This document shows, piece by piece, positions 1-12,876 of a stretch of 64,000 nt of DNA (positions are counted from its first letter, which is position 1; every line of letters begins with the position of its first letter). Under the pieces are notes generated by a model. The model was not told where the DNA came from. It ran no database searches and worked only from the letters and a program-made list of their open reading frames with translations. Both the position numbers and the translations under genes were made by a program. The DNA comes from Thuidium tamariscinum. Taxonomy: Eukaryota; Streptophyta; Bryopsida; Hypnales; Thuidiaceae. Location of the stretch: the NCBI GenBank assembly GCA_947034885.2, contig OX344752.2, positions 558,001 through 622,000 of the forward strand, given 5' to 3'.

Positions 1-48
1 TCAGCACAATGTGACAAAAAATAGGATAAGTGTTTCTTGCAATTGCCC
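1..48. mobile_element. Right terminus of a GGGTSATTGCAAGAAACAC-family transposon
   Basis: The window opens inside an element whose right end is the reverse complement of the family terminus: TGTTTCTTGCAATTGCCC, ending at base 48. It is preceded by the usual subterminal GTGACAAAAAATAGGA stretch. The left end and the first target duplication lie outside the window, so only the terminus can be assigned. The four bases after it (TTAG) would be the target duplication. Confidence 0.6.
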
Positions 49-802
49 TTAGCCCTTGTGTCAACGTACAGTTTGCTGCCAATTTGGGAATAAATATGTA
101 CAAAAAAATTTTGTATTTATTTTTCAGAGATGACATTACATCTCTTCTGTAATTCCCAAAAATTTTAAATTTTTTTAAAGAAAATTGATTTTTCTGAGAA
201 CTTTTCAAGAAAAAGTGAAGAAAAATCATACCAAATAGAAATTATTTCAAAAAATTTGAAAATTTCACCATGAGTACATATTTTAGTGGAAAATATCATG
301 AAGAAAATTGAATTTTTATGTCATTCTATAATTACAATACAAAAGACAATAAAAATACTTCTAAAGTTCAAATTGCAATAAAATATTCAGAATTATGATT
401 TTTTCCAAAATTCCAATTGGAGAAGAAACTAGAATAGATGACCTTCATTTTCTTAGTTGGGCTCAAACTTTAAAAATGACGTTTTTTTTGAGAAATTTCA
501 GATTTAGAGCAAGGAGCAAGAACTTGCCAAAATACATTGAAAACAATATATTTTGTGATCCGTTTTTTTCCTAACTTCTCATTCATGAGAAGGCAAACAT
601 TAGCAAGACTACAAATTCAATTGGGTACTCGTCATAACCCTCTGTGAAAGGTCAACAAGGCAAAACTGGATGAAAAAACGCTTTCAAGTTTCAATTGCTC
701 TCCACATGATAGATCTTCTATTCATACCAAAGCTACAAAATGGCATCGCTGACACTTTGGCAGTTTAGGGTTAAACAACAAAATGTATATCCAAAATTGA
801 CC
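49..802. repeat. AT-rich interspersed repeat B, copy 1
   Basis: Non-coding AT-rich sequence. Long stretches recur at about 31,594-32,150 in the same order: an ATTTCAAAAAA-TTTGAAAATTTCACCAT segment, then a CCTTCATTTT-GTTA-TTGG segment, then a GAAAGGTCAACAA segment near the end. No gene is visible. I could not define termini or a target duplication. Confidence 0.5.
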
Positions 803-806
803 ACTT

Positions 807-1534
807 GGGTCGTTGCAAGAAACACTTACCGGTTTTGGCTCAAAATGGCTCAAAATCAATGAGTCCTGTGAGTCCTATGACCCTTTGAAATAAATTCTTT
901 TTAAATTGAAAAAAATATGGATAATTTGAAGAGTAATGAGAATATTATGTCTCTTGAAATTCAAACCTAAGAAATTTTTTCTCTAAATGTTATAGACAAT
1001 GGAAAATACAATGAAAATAGCTTTTTTTCACTAATTTGGTAAAAATAGTAAAAAAATTCAAAAAATGAAAATGAAAAATCTATTTTTTCTTCAAGTAAAG
1101 GTCTTTCTTTTCCAACAAATTCCATCTTTAGAAAAAATAAATTCTATTCTCTACACTTGCGCAAAGTCAGCCACTTTGACGACATGTGGAGGTTGAATAG
1201 TATAGTATTTTCAAAAAATCTCTTCGTGGTCTTGTGTAACTTTAGGTGAGGTCCTTGCATGCCAATTTTCAGCTCAAAATTTGCATTTTTGGGTCAAAAA
1301 TAGGACTAAAACCCCCTAAAATGGCCAAGGTAGACAACCAATCAGGGGAAGTTTAAAAATAGTAAAATGATTTAAAAAAAATTGAAAAAATTACACAACA
1401 TATAAAACTTTTGTATGCACATTCATTCCAAATTTCAAGTTGATAGGGCAAACTATGCAAAAGTTATGAGCAAAAAACTACTTGATGGAGGTCAAGGGGA
1501 CAAAAAATAGGACAAGTGTTTCTTGCAATCACCC
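807..1534. mobile_element. 728-bp non-autonomous element of the GGGTSATTGCAAGAAACAC family
   Basis: The left end reads GGGTCGTTGCAAGAAACACT. The right end is its near-perfect reverse complement (GTGTTTCTTGCAATCACCC). The element is flanked by a perfect 4-bp duplication, ACTT at 803-806 and 1535-1538, which fixes both ends. There is no ORF inside. The right half (AAAATAGGACTAAAACCCCC... GTCAAGGGGACAAAA) is shared with the elements at 16,650 and 22,142. Its termini match those of the 15.4-kb element at 33,778, so it is probably a deletion derivative or MITE of that family. Confidence 0.85.
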
Positions 1535-1585
1535 ACTTATAAGATTTCCACCTCCACTATATTACAAAAAGAATAGCACCCTTAA

Positions 1586-1997
1586 CCCATTAAGGACCAT
1601 GGTCAATTTTAGAGGTGGACAGTGTAGTCTTTGGTCAAATTGGCTGAATGTTCACTTTTGAAGCATAACAAACGTCTAGAAGGATTTGAATGTACGGATG
1701 AGTGCAATTTGAATACAATATACTGAAGTTGTTTTATTTGGGGCAAGCAATGTTGCCTTCTAAATTGTTATAACACATCTTTGTTTCATTTTCAGGCTTT
1801 CACCCCCAATCCTCACAAATTTCAAGTCTAAGACCACATGGTTGGTTAGATTGGCCCGATTTCTATTCCATAGGATTGAGCTTAGAATTCTTCTCATCCA
1901 TCTCGACCAAACCACAATACAATTCATAAACAATCTTCCCCTACTAATAGAAATGTGACATAATCAACCCAAAAGTGGTCGACTGGTCCTTAATGGG
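1586..1997. mobile_element. 412-bp TTAA-flanked MITE
   Basis: It has a perfect 14-bp terminal inverted repeat, CCCATTAAGGACCA at the left and TGGTCCTTAATGGG at the right. It is bounded by TTAA at 1582-1585 and 1998-2001. TTAA target sites with CC-starting ends are known from piggyBac-like and some other DNA transposons. There is no coding capacity. The superfamily assignment is inference. Confidence 0.75.
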
Positions 1998-2001
1998 TTA
2001 A

Positions 2002-5000
2002 CTCCACCTTGCACTTGTTTTTGTAATGCGCACCATTTTCGGTATCCTCCCTATTCATTTTCCCTTCCAAAAGAGGGATGGATTTTGTGTCGAGGAGTGG
2101 TCCACTGCAGGTGTGAGTGTAATTTATCATAATATTGAATTCCCACATCAGTGACATCACCATTCCACGAGTCGTCCCCAATCAAGTCAGACCACTTGAC
2201 ACTTTCGGGAGACTGAAAGAAAACTAGAAAATAATTCCGCGTACGTCAAATCTGCTACTGGTACGCCACCGCGGTACGTACGAGAGAGCCCGAAGTTTTG
2301 GCTCGATCGATCACGCGGACCCCGCACACTGCAACCCACCGATCATCGAAAAGGACCCAAACCAAGTAAATATATATATGATTTTCTAACTTGCGGAGGA
2401 CATTTCTTGAGTTGCAGAGAAATGCTGCCTGCAGGCCTTGGCCAACAACAAGATGAAGTAAAGGACAGTCATCCCCCCCGCTGGACCCACGGCTGTACGT
2501 ACAACGGTTCCTTGATGCAGCTCCAGTTAGTGCCTTGCTTCCGGGAGCGTCAACCTGGCCATGCCCGCAAACAACCCGAGGGCTCCCCTTGCAATTGCCT
2601 AACCAACCAGGCAAGCACTGATGGCGCCGCAATGATCCTGCATGCGCGGAACCAAACCCATTATGGTACTTCGGTCCCCGCGCGCTTCGGCCTCTCGTCC
2701 GATTCCAACCAAGAGCCCAAACCAACCCATTGCAAGTTAAGCTAGCTCGCCGCACGTACACAGATCTACAGGTTCCATTTCAAGCTCCTCTCCGGACCCT
2801 TATTCTGTCATTCTGCAGCAATTAATCTGCCTGTCGGAGTTTTTTTAGCAGATCGATCAAGCCGGTTGCGGGGCTACCAAGCTCTCGTGTGAGCTAGGTG
2901 CAGCTCGGCAAGGTGTAGATGCTCTTATACGTCTAGTGCCAGGTACCTTACTTCCTCCAGAGTCCAGACAGCATCTGAAGTTGTTCCGGGGCGTTGGGGT
3001 TGCGTTTTGAAGTAAGTACGTTCGCGCGGCTGGTGGTTCGTGACTGAAGGTAGCTAGTCGGCATACATCCACAAGGGATTCGTTTTCAATTCAATTGATT
3101 CTCTGTAGCTAGTCGCGCTTGATCTCTTGAATCTGCTAACCGTACGTGTTTAGGCTTCGAACGAGGTCATTGCTAATTTGCTCCTTCTGCAAGCAACAGT
3201 TTTGCAAGTTCGATTACATCTCCGGCTAGTTCGCAAGGGGTGTAGGGTTTGTGTGGGTGGTAGCTGTGTCGACCGCGTCACTTACGGGGCGGCAGCGGTT
3301 AAAGAGATTCCATCATTCAGAAAATGGCCCATCGTTTCGTCAGCAAGTGATCCATATTGCTAATGCCAACTGAAAGTGGGGTTGCCTTTCGAAAGCTACA
3401 GCTTCTAAGGTGATTACAGTGGGGTCTTTGTGCAAGCTCTATTTCCTCTAAACAATCTGAAATATAAGTTTATATAGTAGATCAAAGGAATACGATGTGT
3501 CTTTGCTTGATACCTTAACTTGGCATGTGACTGCTTAATTATTGCAAGGGCCTGTGAAACCAAGACCTGATGATCAGATCGATCAGCAAGACCGTTAACT
3601 TTTGAGAATTTGAGTGCGGCCAGTCATTCAATTCAAGCGCAAGCCTGAGTGAATTAAATTCATCTGGTCACCCGCCGTGACTTTTCATATTCTAATTTCT
3701 GGTACCGATCACTGCGGAGGACTCAGTTACATCTATTGACACGTACGCGGTTTAGTGTAGGATCGGAAGATGAGAAGATCGAATGATATAGACTTCATGT
3801 ATGTCAGTCACACGAAGACATGCTCGTGCTGTTAACGTTCCGCTTTCTTAGGGATCGTAGCATTTGCCCAACCATCGTCTAAGTATCAAATTTTACGAAC
3901 ATGATAGGTAGAAGATGAAGAATATTTAAAACGGTATCTCCAAATCCGTTGAGATTGAACGATACATTTCATGAGTAAATAGTGGAGTCAATTTTAACTG
4001 AGACTTTGGAATATCATGTGCATGACATTGAGTGACTAGCGTCTTCCAAGAAAAAGGAATATGTGTGGCTTGTTTTAAGGCGGATTCATGAGACTTTAAG
4101 ATCCGTCACCACTTATTTTAACCGGTACGTATGAACTGGAGCTAGCTAGTACACGCGGGACTCAATTGATCTCGTGACAACAGTGTTCAAGCTAGTTTAC
4201 TCATCTGGAAAAATCGTAATTCGACGTACTTTGCAGATTGAGTCATTTAACTATACACCTTCACTTGCATTAATTTTAGATTAGTAATTTTGTGAATCTC
4301 CGTTGCTGTATAGTTGGCATTTTGTACTTTCCAGTATCTAGTATTCGAGGAATTTCTGGCGCAGTAACACCAAGTACGTAACGCTAGCAGTTCGTAAGTG
4401 TTCAGTAATTAAGAACGTTCTCGCACTGAAGTCACAGGGTTGAATATATTCATGTTCGATTTTGTGGTTACAGAAACACTGTCGGTTACATGAAAGAGGA
4501 AGGACTGATGTGGCTTAATTTGCTGGTCCGCGGTTGAATAGTAATGGCAACTTAGTCGCCAGCCTCAATGGGCATGATAATAGGTGATTGCCCTCCATGC
4601 TGAATTGCTGACCTCCAGGAGAAGCTGGAAATGTCTGCAAGCATTGGGGATGCAGACGCATCTGACAATTAAGTACCCGGCTGACGAGGTTTTCATGTTG
4701 ACCTCCCTTAACTATACAAAGTGCACCGGGAAACGCACTCGCAAGCTCTTCTAGTTCTCCTGTGGAGAGGGGAATGATCCGTAGTTTCTGTCGACAAGAC
4801 CAATGATCGATCGGTCAACATCTTCTGGACGATTCGATTTGACTAGACAACCTGGTTCTGTAGATCTCTGTTCCACAGGATTTTATGAATGCATCTCGGC
4901 CTTGCTGCCTGAGGTCCACTTTCATAATTGCTCTAGCTTCGTAGACTGATTGCGCAGACTGTCTGCGCCATTTTCAATTCGCAACCGTACCCCTGACTCG

Positions 5001-5992
5001 CTGGCAAGTTCAATCAGAATGTCAGCCTGGGGTTTGCATATGAACTCAGATCACATGCTCATTCATCTGAAGCTAGCTAGCTAGTTCCTCTGGCCAGTGA
5101 TCGAGTTGCATCAGTCGCCAGGCAGGCAGGAGAGCCCTCTAAATGAGATAAAATTAATTGCACACACTTGGTTCTGCTGCATGACCGAATATCTAGTTAT
5201 AGAGCTTGCAGTGAAAGGTGGAGCATGCAGCTAGCTCCCGGTGCAGTAGGAGCTCGACAGTACTCTGATCATTGTCTCAGATTTGTACTAGTTTCGTAGA
5301 ATTATTAATACTCTTGAGCTCTTAACAGTGAGATTGATTAGGTTACCAGCTTAGAAGATACCACTGTATTTTTCGAAGAAAGTACCACACAAATGTTGAT
5401 TTCAGGCTGTGGTGTACCACTGTACCCTGAGCAGCGCGCACTGCCGCACTCGTTTAGGCTGCAGCCACTACCTGGACCAACCTGGCTGACACAAACTTTC
5501 AAACCTCCCTCTCGAGCTAGGTAGATTGTGTCTTATATTCGGTGTCGCTCGATTAGAGCGCTGGCTGGGCGAAAGAATAGGATCACTACTTTACTTTAGT
5601 CTTCGGAATAGGCGACGTAGGAGTATAGGACACTAGCTATTATCACACTCATCTGGGCACTCATCTGGACTGATAGTGAACCGTTACTCGATTTAGCTTT
5701 TGAACCCAGGCCATTTTCCCGATTCAGCAGCTTCCACACTCACGAATATTAGTCCAATGTAAGGTTAATCTTTCCAATGATCAATCACTCAGGTTTCGAT
5801 TAGAAGAAAGTCCTACAGTTTTCCTGTTTATGCTTCAGTATCGTTCTGTCCTTCGGCCTTCACTAAAGCTTTGCCCTAAGTAGCAGCGTGTTTAATTCGT
5901 CCATACAATATACTAATATACTGTTGCCAATGAAGTGGGAAGTGCAGTAACATCCTGAGCAAGAGTAAGAGCTTTGAAATTGGTTTTGTCAG
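2002..5992 (+). promoter_or_regulatory. Upstream region of the NAC gene, probably with a 5' UTR intron
   Basis: About 4 kb without a convincing gene. Base composition changes sharply from AT-rich repeats to balanced sequence near 2,230, with a GC-richer patch at about 2,240-3,400; short ORFs there lack any recognisable protein. GCTAGCTAGCTAG-like stretches recur (for example near 5,080). A TTTTGTCAG acceptor ending at 5,992 lies just upstream of the NAC start codon, so the 5' UTR may be split by an intron. The transcription start cannot be seen. Confidence 0.4.
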
Positions 5993-6006
5993 GTACAAGG
6001 CTTGCG

Positions 6007-9000
6007 ATGAACAACAATAACAGCAGCAACAACAACAACAATCATGCTGCAGCACCGATCCCCGTGGGCTTCCGGTTCCATCCCACAGACGAGGAGCTCG
6101 TGGGTTATTACCTGCACGGCAAGGTTGGAAGAGCGCAGCGGGATCAGCTCATTCAGGAGTTGGACCTCTACAAAATTGAACCCTGGGACCTCCATGGTAA
6201 GATACTCACCGAGCAGTCAACAATCATTGATCTATCTTGACAAGATAATTGTTACAAGTTTCAGGATTTCGTATTAGGAAGTTGGAGCATCATCCTCTAG
6301 TTACACTTCCATTACTGTACTTTATCGAATCGTTTCGTTAGGACCCCATGAGCTCAGTATACTAGAATTTGAAGGGTTAAGCAACGCTTTTAGCTACATG
6401 CAGTCATGCATCGTTTTAGTAATTGGTACAGCTTGAGCGATGTTTGAGTAATGTTTTTCAACAAACATGCAACACATTTCAGCAAACATTCTCCGGAGCG
6501 TTGATCCTTTTGGACTGACAAGTAGATCGAACCGTTGAATGTCAACTTTGGAATCCATCTGAATACTATCAGTAACGTCCAAAAGGTGCTACGAAACGAT
6601 GCTAAGGGTTGAATTCCGGTAGCCCACTTCATTGCTCGTTTGCATTTTAATCTCGGTGTTTTCTCCAGCTAGGCTGTCACTCAGTCGTGCATGCAATTCA
6701 TCAATCCCACTGATGAGTGAAAATCAAATACTCCGTACTTGCATTTTTAGTATAGCGACGACACACATATCGTTTCTAAACGATATACAATTAATATGTC
6801 AGATCTAGAGCTAGTTTCCAATTACATGGAATTAGCTAGAGGATCGGGTATTAGAACTAATACTATCTAGCTAGAAGTAGATCTCGATCGAATTTTAATA
6901 CTACGTATGTGAGTATGTGATAATGGTACTGCATGTTTGAATCGCAAGTGTGGGGAGTATGTATGTAAATATGTCTGTGACTGAGCGGGATGATAATTAT
7001 AAGCATGCCTGCAGAGCTGTGCCGGATTGGCGAGGACGCGGCGGAGCAATCGAGCGACTGGTACTTCTTCAGTCACAAAGACAAGAAGTACCCGACGGGC
7101 AACCGGGCGAACCGCGCGACTGCGGCGGGGTTCTGGAAGGCGACAGGTCGCGACAAGCCCATCCACACGCCGCGGCGGCACGTGATGGGGCTGCGCAAGA
7201 CGCTGGTGTTCTACCTGGGTCGCGCGCCGCACGGCCAGAAGACGGACTGGATCATGCACGAGTTCCGACTCATGGATCAGGCCGAGCACGGGAATACAGT
7301 AATTAGTAATAGTACCGGCCCCGCCGTCGCCAATTACGTACGTAACGTCAACCTCTCTCTCTCTCCCCCCCCTTACATCTCCTCAAGCTAGGGCCTGTAG
7401 AGATTTAAGTTTCATTCAGGTGGAGTCTCCTTCAATTAAACTGCCAAAGTAATGGAATACCACCAAATTAACAAAATTGACGTGTCACTCGATCACAACT
7501 GATCATGTATTTCTTACGCTACGATAGACTGTATTTTGGTACTGGTAGAAAAGAGAGCGCAGAATTGAATGACACCCTTGGAATGATTCGAGCTGGCCGC
7601 CGCTCATCGGACATCCACTGAAGTTTGAAACTGAGTCTTCCTAAGTTGAGCTAATCCTCATTAACCCTCCGAGCCAAGCCTTTGGAGTCCCTCATAGAAC
7701 AATTTCCTGCGATAGTACTCACAGTTCTTGTCAGCAAGAACAGCAGCAACAATCCCCATTTCCACTACCGCATGTGTTACTTCATAGTTTGTAGTTCTTC
7801 CGGTTGGTCTATTAACATTAAATACTTAACAGAGAAGTACTGCCTGTAAGGGCATAGTTGAACACTACGAACCATTTATGATGAATTTGATGTGTTAGGA
7901 GATTAGAACTGTTTTAGCAACTTGAGCAATTTATGAATACTATGTTTATGACCAATCACTATTGGAAAGTAGTTAAGGGAATTACTACAGAGTGACATGT
8001 GAAATGACACCTCCAGACATTTTTGGCATGGGGTGTCAATGCAATTATTTAATTACACCTCCCTAAGTCTCTAGATAGAAAAAAGGACACATACCAGGTC
8101 AAAAATAGATGAAACAAACGATTCTTTGCTAGCTCTTTCTCCATGACTGTGACTGGACGTGTAGTGAGTTGAATTAATTAATTAAGCACTGGGTGTTTGA
8201 CTGTTTTGGGATCGACCCCGGTTCGAGGTAGCTAGTATGTCGCCTGGCATTGGTCCTGTGCAGCAGTAATCAAAGCTTGGGTAAACCGCAGTGAACCTAT
8301 AAGAAATTGGAGTTTTGTAGATCGTATAGTTAACCCGTAGACCATAGTCTCCTGCAGAAACATGAGCAAAAATGACACCTTGAGAATGACACCATACCTT
8401 GAACGACACCCTGGTGGATATTCGAGACATTCAGACATTGGCATTTACTTTTCAAGGTGGACGTCTGAAAAAACCAAAATTATACCAGTCTTAGGTTTAA
8501 AGCATTGTTGCAGAATGCAGAGGAATGTCAGTCTCGATTCTGACGCCCAGAACCGCGCAAAATACTCGGGTCAAGATAACAGAATTGATGTTAATTACCA
8601 AGTAACTAATTAAATGATAGATCCTTGGTAAGTGCGATTGACAATTACAACTTTTTCCATTCTGACTGATATTTGGCAATTTGATGGATTGTAAAAATTC
8701 TTGATTAAACGAATTATCTACAAGGTAAGTTAGCCCTGGCTGCTGGTGACTGGGTAGTCAGATATCTGATCGAGCAGAGGAGTACTAGCTGACATCCTGA
8801 GAATGTGCAGGAATCAGATGGATGGGTAGTGTGTCGAGTGTTCAGAAAGATGAAGAACTTCAAAAGCAAGAGCCCAGAGGACACATCCTGCTCCCTCGAC
8901 GAGGACCACCCGTACCCCCACCCGCACCCGCAACCAGACCTGGGCCCAAACAACCAGCTTTTCTCCGAATCCAGGAACTTCCCGACAAGGGAACTCACAT

Positions 9001-9452
9001 CCACACTGCGCGATCTCCACCACTTCAACTTCACCTGCAAGCAAGAGATCAGCGTGGACGATTACGGCACGCCCGTCGTCCTGCACCCCCCGGCCCCGAC
9101 CCCGGCCCCAGAGCTTCAGCACACCGTCACGGGGCTTCATACGGTCGCAGGGCAGCACTCGTCTCTGCTGCGGAGCTCCCTGCAGCAAGCCTGCAGGCCC
9201 AAAGTGCTCCAATTGCAAGACCACCATGAGCTTGGCCTAGTGTTCCACGGGGACTTTTCTTCCCTCAGAGAGAATTTCGACGATGCCAGGTTTTGTACCA
9301 CTGCAGTTCCCCAGCTGGCCCATACTGAAGATTGGATGCAGCAACGACGGGACCAAATGCGGGACCAAGCGCCGGACCAGATGCTGGCAGACGTGACGTG
9401 CCATATTCACGTCAAGCGCCATGAGAATCTGGTGCATCTCTGGCATGCATAG
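6007..9452 (+). CDS. NAC-domain transcription factor, VND/NST/SMB-like, 3 exons
   Basis: Exons 6007-6196, 7015-7337 and 8811-9452 join in frame (phases 1 and 0) to about 384 residues. After a poly-Asn leader come the NAC subdomains: A ([16 protein letters not shown]), B ([17 protein letters not shown], spanning the first junction), C ([25 protein letters not shown]), D ([19 protein letters not shown]) and E ([11 protein letters not shown]). The family binds DNA as dimers in the nucleus. The run [21 protein letters not shown] resembles the VND/NST/SMB group, which controls secondary walls, conducting cells and root-cap maturation. The acidic, Pro/His/Gln-rich C-terminus (FTCKQEI near its start) would be the activation region. 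One oddity is YLGRAP where most members have YKGRAP. The first ATG after the acceptor at 5,992 was taken as start. The exon 2 donor at 7,338 keeps phase; 7,299 is an alternative. Introns are 818 and 1,473 bp with no genes. Confidence 0.9.
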
Positions 9453-9930
9453 AAGCTAGCAACATCAAAATTCTCTCAGATAATCGATTTCAAGTAATTT
9501 TAGGACCTCTAAACTCGATCTGAACCCTAAACTAACTCTGCATGTAAGTTACTGTGATTAAACTGTTGAGGACAATGATCGAGGAGTACCTGGACCAGCT
9601 AGCTAGATACCCGTGAGCAGATGTATCAATGAATCTATTAAAGGGATCAAATATGCTAGTTTTGTTTAATTATGCAAGCCTGTCAAGGCGCGGGCAAGAA
9701 CAAACCGAGATAGTCAGAATCAAGATACTTAATTAAATTACGTACGTGAACTCGACCTCAAATTACTGGAATACTAGAGTAGCTAGAATTGCAAACTGGT
9801 GTAGCTTGAAAAATGTTTTTGCTCCTTGTTGGCACGAATTACACTCGATTGTATTTGTTCTCCAAGAAGAAGTTTGTTTAATTAAAGCCTCGGCGTTAGT
9901 TGACATTTGGTGTTGACATGCATTGAGATC

Positions 9931-9936
9931 AATAAA
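9931..9936 (+). terminator. Possible polyadenylation signal of the NAC gene
   Basis: AATAAA lies 479 bp after the NAC stop codon, before the sequence turns back into repeats. Plant poly(A) signals are loose, so this is only a candidate 3' end. Confidence 0.3.
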
Positions 9937-9989
9937 GTTGCATGCATGATGAAATAATCAGGTACTCTTTATGTGTATTTGATCATTTT

Positions 9990-11460
9990 AAAATTATAGT
10001 TGTGCTTGTTGTGGTCAGTCATAACTTTATGAGGTTGGATGTTATAAGTTTCATTAACCAAAATTTCGTTAAATATGGCGGTAAGTACTTCATTAAAATG
10101 CCGCAGATCGAAGGGGAAGGGTGAAAATGGACAATTTCGTTAACTGACACCATTCAGGCGCCAAAAATTTTACTTCATCTGCATGAAGCTCTAAAGTCTA
10201 GGACTACTGGACTAGTATAGATTTCAAAACGCCAAGTCTAAACGTAAAAGTGCCAAGTTTGTGGAAATGTCAATTTCACGATATTTCACGAAAATTGGTT
10301 CGGAGTCATCTGAAGACCAGTAGGCCTGCGAAGATTTTTTAAGTGCCAACTTCGTTAAACATGGATAGTTAAACTTATGATGGAATACCACAAGTTTAAC
10401 GAAATTTCCCATCAGCCTTAAAATGGGGTCAAGATAACGAAGTTGACTTAGAAGCAAGGTTCTTAACAAGTTAACATCATAATTTCCTGAAATGGGTTAA
10501 GTTCTGAGTCATCTGAAGACCAGCAACGAAGGGTTTTTTTTTCCTGTGGTCTTGCAAGTAGGAAGAAGGTCAATTCTGTTAAATTGGCGATATTGTACAA
10601 GACCAAAATTGCGATAAATATCTTCACAGAGGTTTAATGTCAGGCCCAAAACTATGGCTGGTGTAGATTTTGGTTTTGGACCACCCGGCTTGAACCGTGC
10701 CGAAGTAATGAAACGTCGCCAATTTAACGAAATTGCCATTAAGTGGAATCAAGACAATAGATTCAAAAGCTTTCTCTGCGGATCAGACACGATTCCTGAT
10801 CAAACTTATACAATGTTCAGTTGAAAAATTACGACAAAGTAGCGAACTGCAACATCTAATTAAGTAGCTAAAGGAAACAATATCAATCGAGACTTCGTTT
10901 GTAGCGGCGAGCGAAAGCGGTTTACATTCATCCCTGGATATGGGGATTTCTCCATGATCTGTCACCCGGTGGAAAGAAACAAACGTTTCATAGTTCAGGG
11001 TGTTGTTCAGAATTCCACTACTTGGTCACTTTCAAGTCGACTTGGTCACTTTCAAGCCCTGAATAAAAATTTATTCAAGACAGTCATATCCTCATTTAAT
11101 TTGTGACCATTGTGCAGATTGATTTCACAAAGTTTGGCGCTTAATTTCGTCAGTGACGATCAACAAAACTGACGATCCTCTATTTCAATCAAGAATATGC
11201 GCGCAACTTCTGATTCTGAGTCACCACCAAATTTCAATGGGAGGATTGAGAGTATGTCAGCAGGCATGCCGAAAATTTAAAACGTCAATTTCGTTCGAAT
11301 GGGTGGAGCACGAATTCGTGACGAGCAATATATCGGTCTAATTTCAGGTCACGGACTAGGAACAGGAGTAGATTTGGGATTCGAGGTCTGAACCGCGCCG
11401 AAGTAAGTAATGAAATATCGCCAATCGTCAGTTACCGAAATTAAAGTCTAGAATCTCTGC
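9990..11460. repeat. Mosaic of TTTCGTTAAA/TTTAACGAAA repeat arms (family E)
   Basis: Arms of one inverted-repeat family recur here: AAATTTCGTTAAATATGGCGG near 10,061, GGAATACCACAAGTTTAACG near 10,382, and CGTCGCCAATTTAACGAAAT near 10,714, plus a weaker one near 11,420. They match the ends of the well-bounded element at 12,345-12,654. The copies here overlap or are degraded, so single elements were not resolved. Short ORFs across the region show no recognisable protein. Confidence 0.5.
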
Positions 11461-12160
11461 TAACTTGCTGAGTGCTAGCACGGCCGACGGCACAGTCCTG
11501 AGTCGATCTACGGTAGTCCCTGAATTAAGGTTGGAAAGTATGCACTCATGACCTTGTGTACGTACGTACTAGCTTTTGCAGTCCGGAAATTAAAACCGTA
11601 ATGCTCTCTTGCTGACATCTTTAATTTCGAATGGCAGCTAGAAGCATTTAAAACAAGTTACCTTCAAATCATGAAGTTCTTGTTGCATATGAAGTGAGTC
11701 ACTGCGAGAGCTGCACAGCAGGCTAAGTTAAGCGAACCTGAAGAGTTGAAGGACCGACCGTCCGGAATATTATTTTGTACCAGAGAGGAAGGTACTTCAG
11801 ATCGATGATCAGTTCCGTGTTCTGGATTTTCTACGCATACGTAAATGGAAAGCTTTGTCACTGAATTCTGAAGGTGGTATGAGTGCCACATACAGAAATG
11901 AGGCACGACCCGAGCTCCTGCTTGCTACGGCAACGTGCAAATGATGCAATCCTCGCAGAGTTGCAGTGTAGTACGTTATTGATTGTGCTCCCACTAGGGA
12001 AAAGAAAATGCCACGAATGATTCCAAGTTTCTTCGAGAATTCAGTTGCGGTATGTGAGCATGTGACATACTGACATCGTAACTACGTGGCAGTCGAAGGG
12101 GAATGCACCTCAAAGAATCTGAATATCAATTCAGCATTTGATTCCGTTTCATATGTTTTA
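11461..12160. other. Intergenic sequence, nothing recognised
   Basis: About 700 bp of unremarkable sequence between the family E mosaic and the nested D element. No ORF here gives a recognisable product, and I see no inverted repeats or RNA gene. Confidence 0.4.
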
Positions 12161-12344
12161 CCCCAAAATAGTTGTGACTATGTTTTCACCAAAACTGCCA
12201 TTTCTAATACATGTACCAAAATTTAGTTTTTCTTTTTCTTTTTGACACATGTAACATTGTAACTGTGGGACCTTGTAGAACACTTATTTGAAAAGATGTC
12301 GAAAAAATTTCAAATTTTTTCACCTTGTAGATCGCAAGATATTA

Positions 12345-12654
12345 ATGGTGAATTTTGTTAAAATGGTAGTATTCCTTATGCCATTTTTCACACTGCAGAG
12401 TTTGAAAAGAAAACTAACATCTAGGAAAGGGTATAGATTTCAAACATTTAGGACACATAGATTTTCAAAATCTATTATTGTTTTAGATTTCACACTGTGC
12501 GGTCTGAAACATCTTGGATAGGTGTAGATTTCAAACATCTACAACACATGTAGATTTCAAAAATCTATACCAGTTTTAGATTTCAGACTGCATGGTCTGA
12601 ATCGTCCAAAGTGCCAAACTAATGGAATACCGCCAATTTAACGAAATTTTCCAT
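12345..12654. mobile_element. 310-bp family E MITE inserted in family D
   Basis: The ends are ATGGTGAATTTTGTTAAAAT and the inverted ...TTTAACGAAATTTTCCAT. Both flanks carry ATTA (12,341-12,344 and 12,655-12,658). In uninterrupted copies of the host repeat the sequence reads GATATTAGCATTTG, confirming an insertion that duplicated ATTA. There is no ORF. Confidence 0.7.
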
Positions 12655-12876
12655 ATTAGCATTTGAATTGACAAAAATCTTTTTTTTAGCCTTGCAACAA
12701 AACAAAGAGTTGCACTTCACAAGGTCATATTTGTAATAAAAGAAGTTCAAATTGGTGGTTATTCTTTGGATTCATTCTTAAAGGCAAGTTCACTAATAGC
12801 TACATATTTAAATGAAAAAAATAGTAAGCTAAAAGAAGTAGAAAATGAACCAAAATATTGAATTATAAAAAAATTT

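Noticed and set aside
2255-2761. Long overlapping open frames on both strands in the GC-richer patch upstream of the NAC gene
   Set aside because: The two strands are open over the same bases, composition is biased, and neither product shows domain-like sequence. More likely upstream non-coding DNA.
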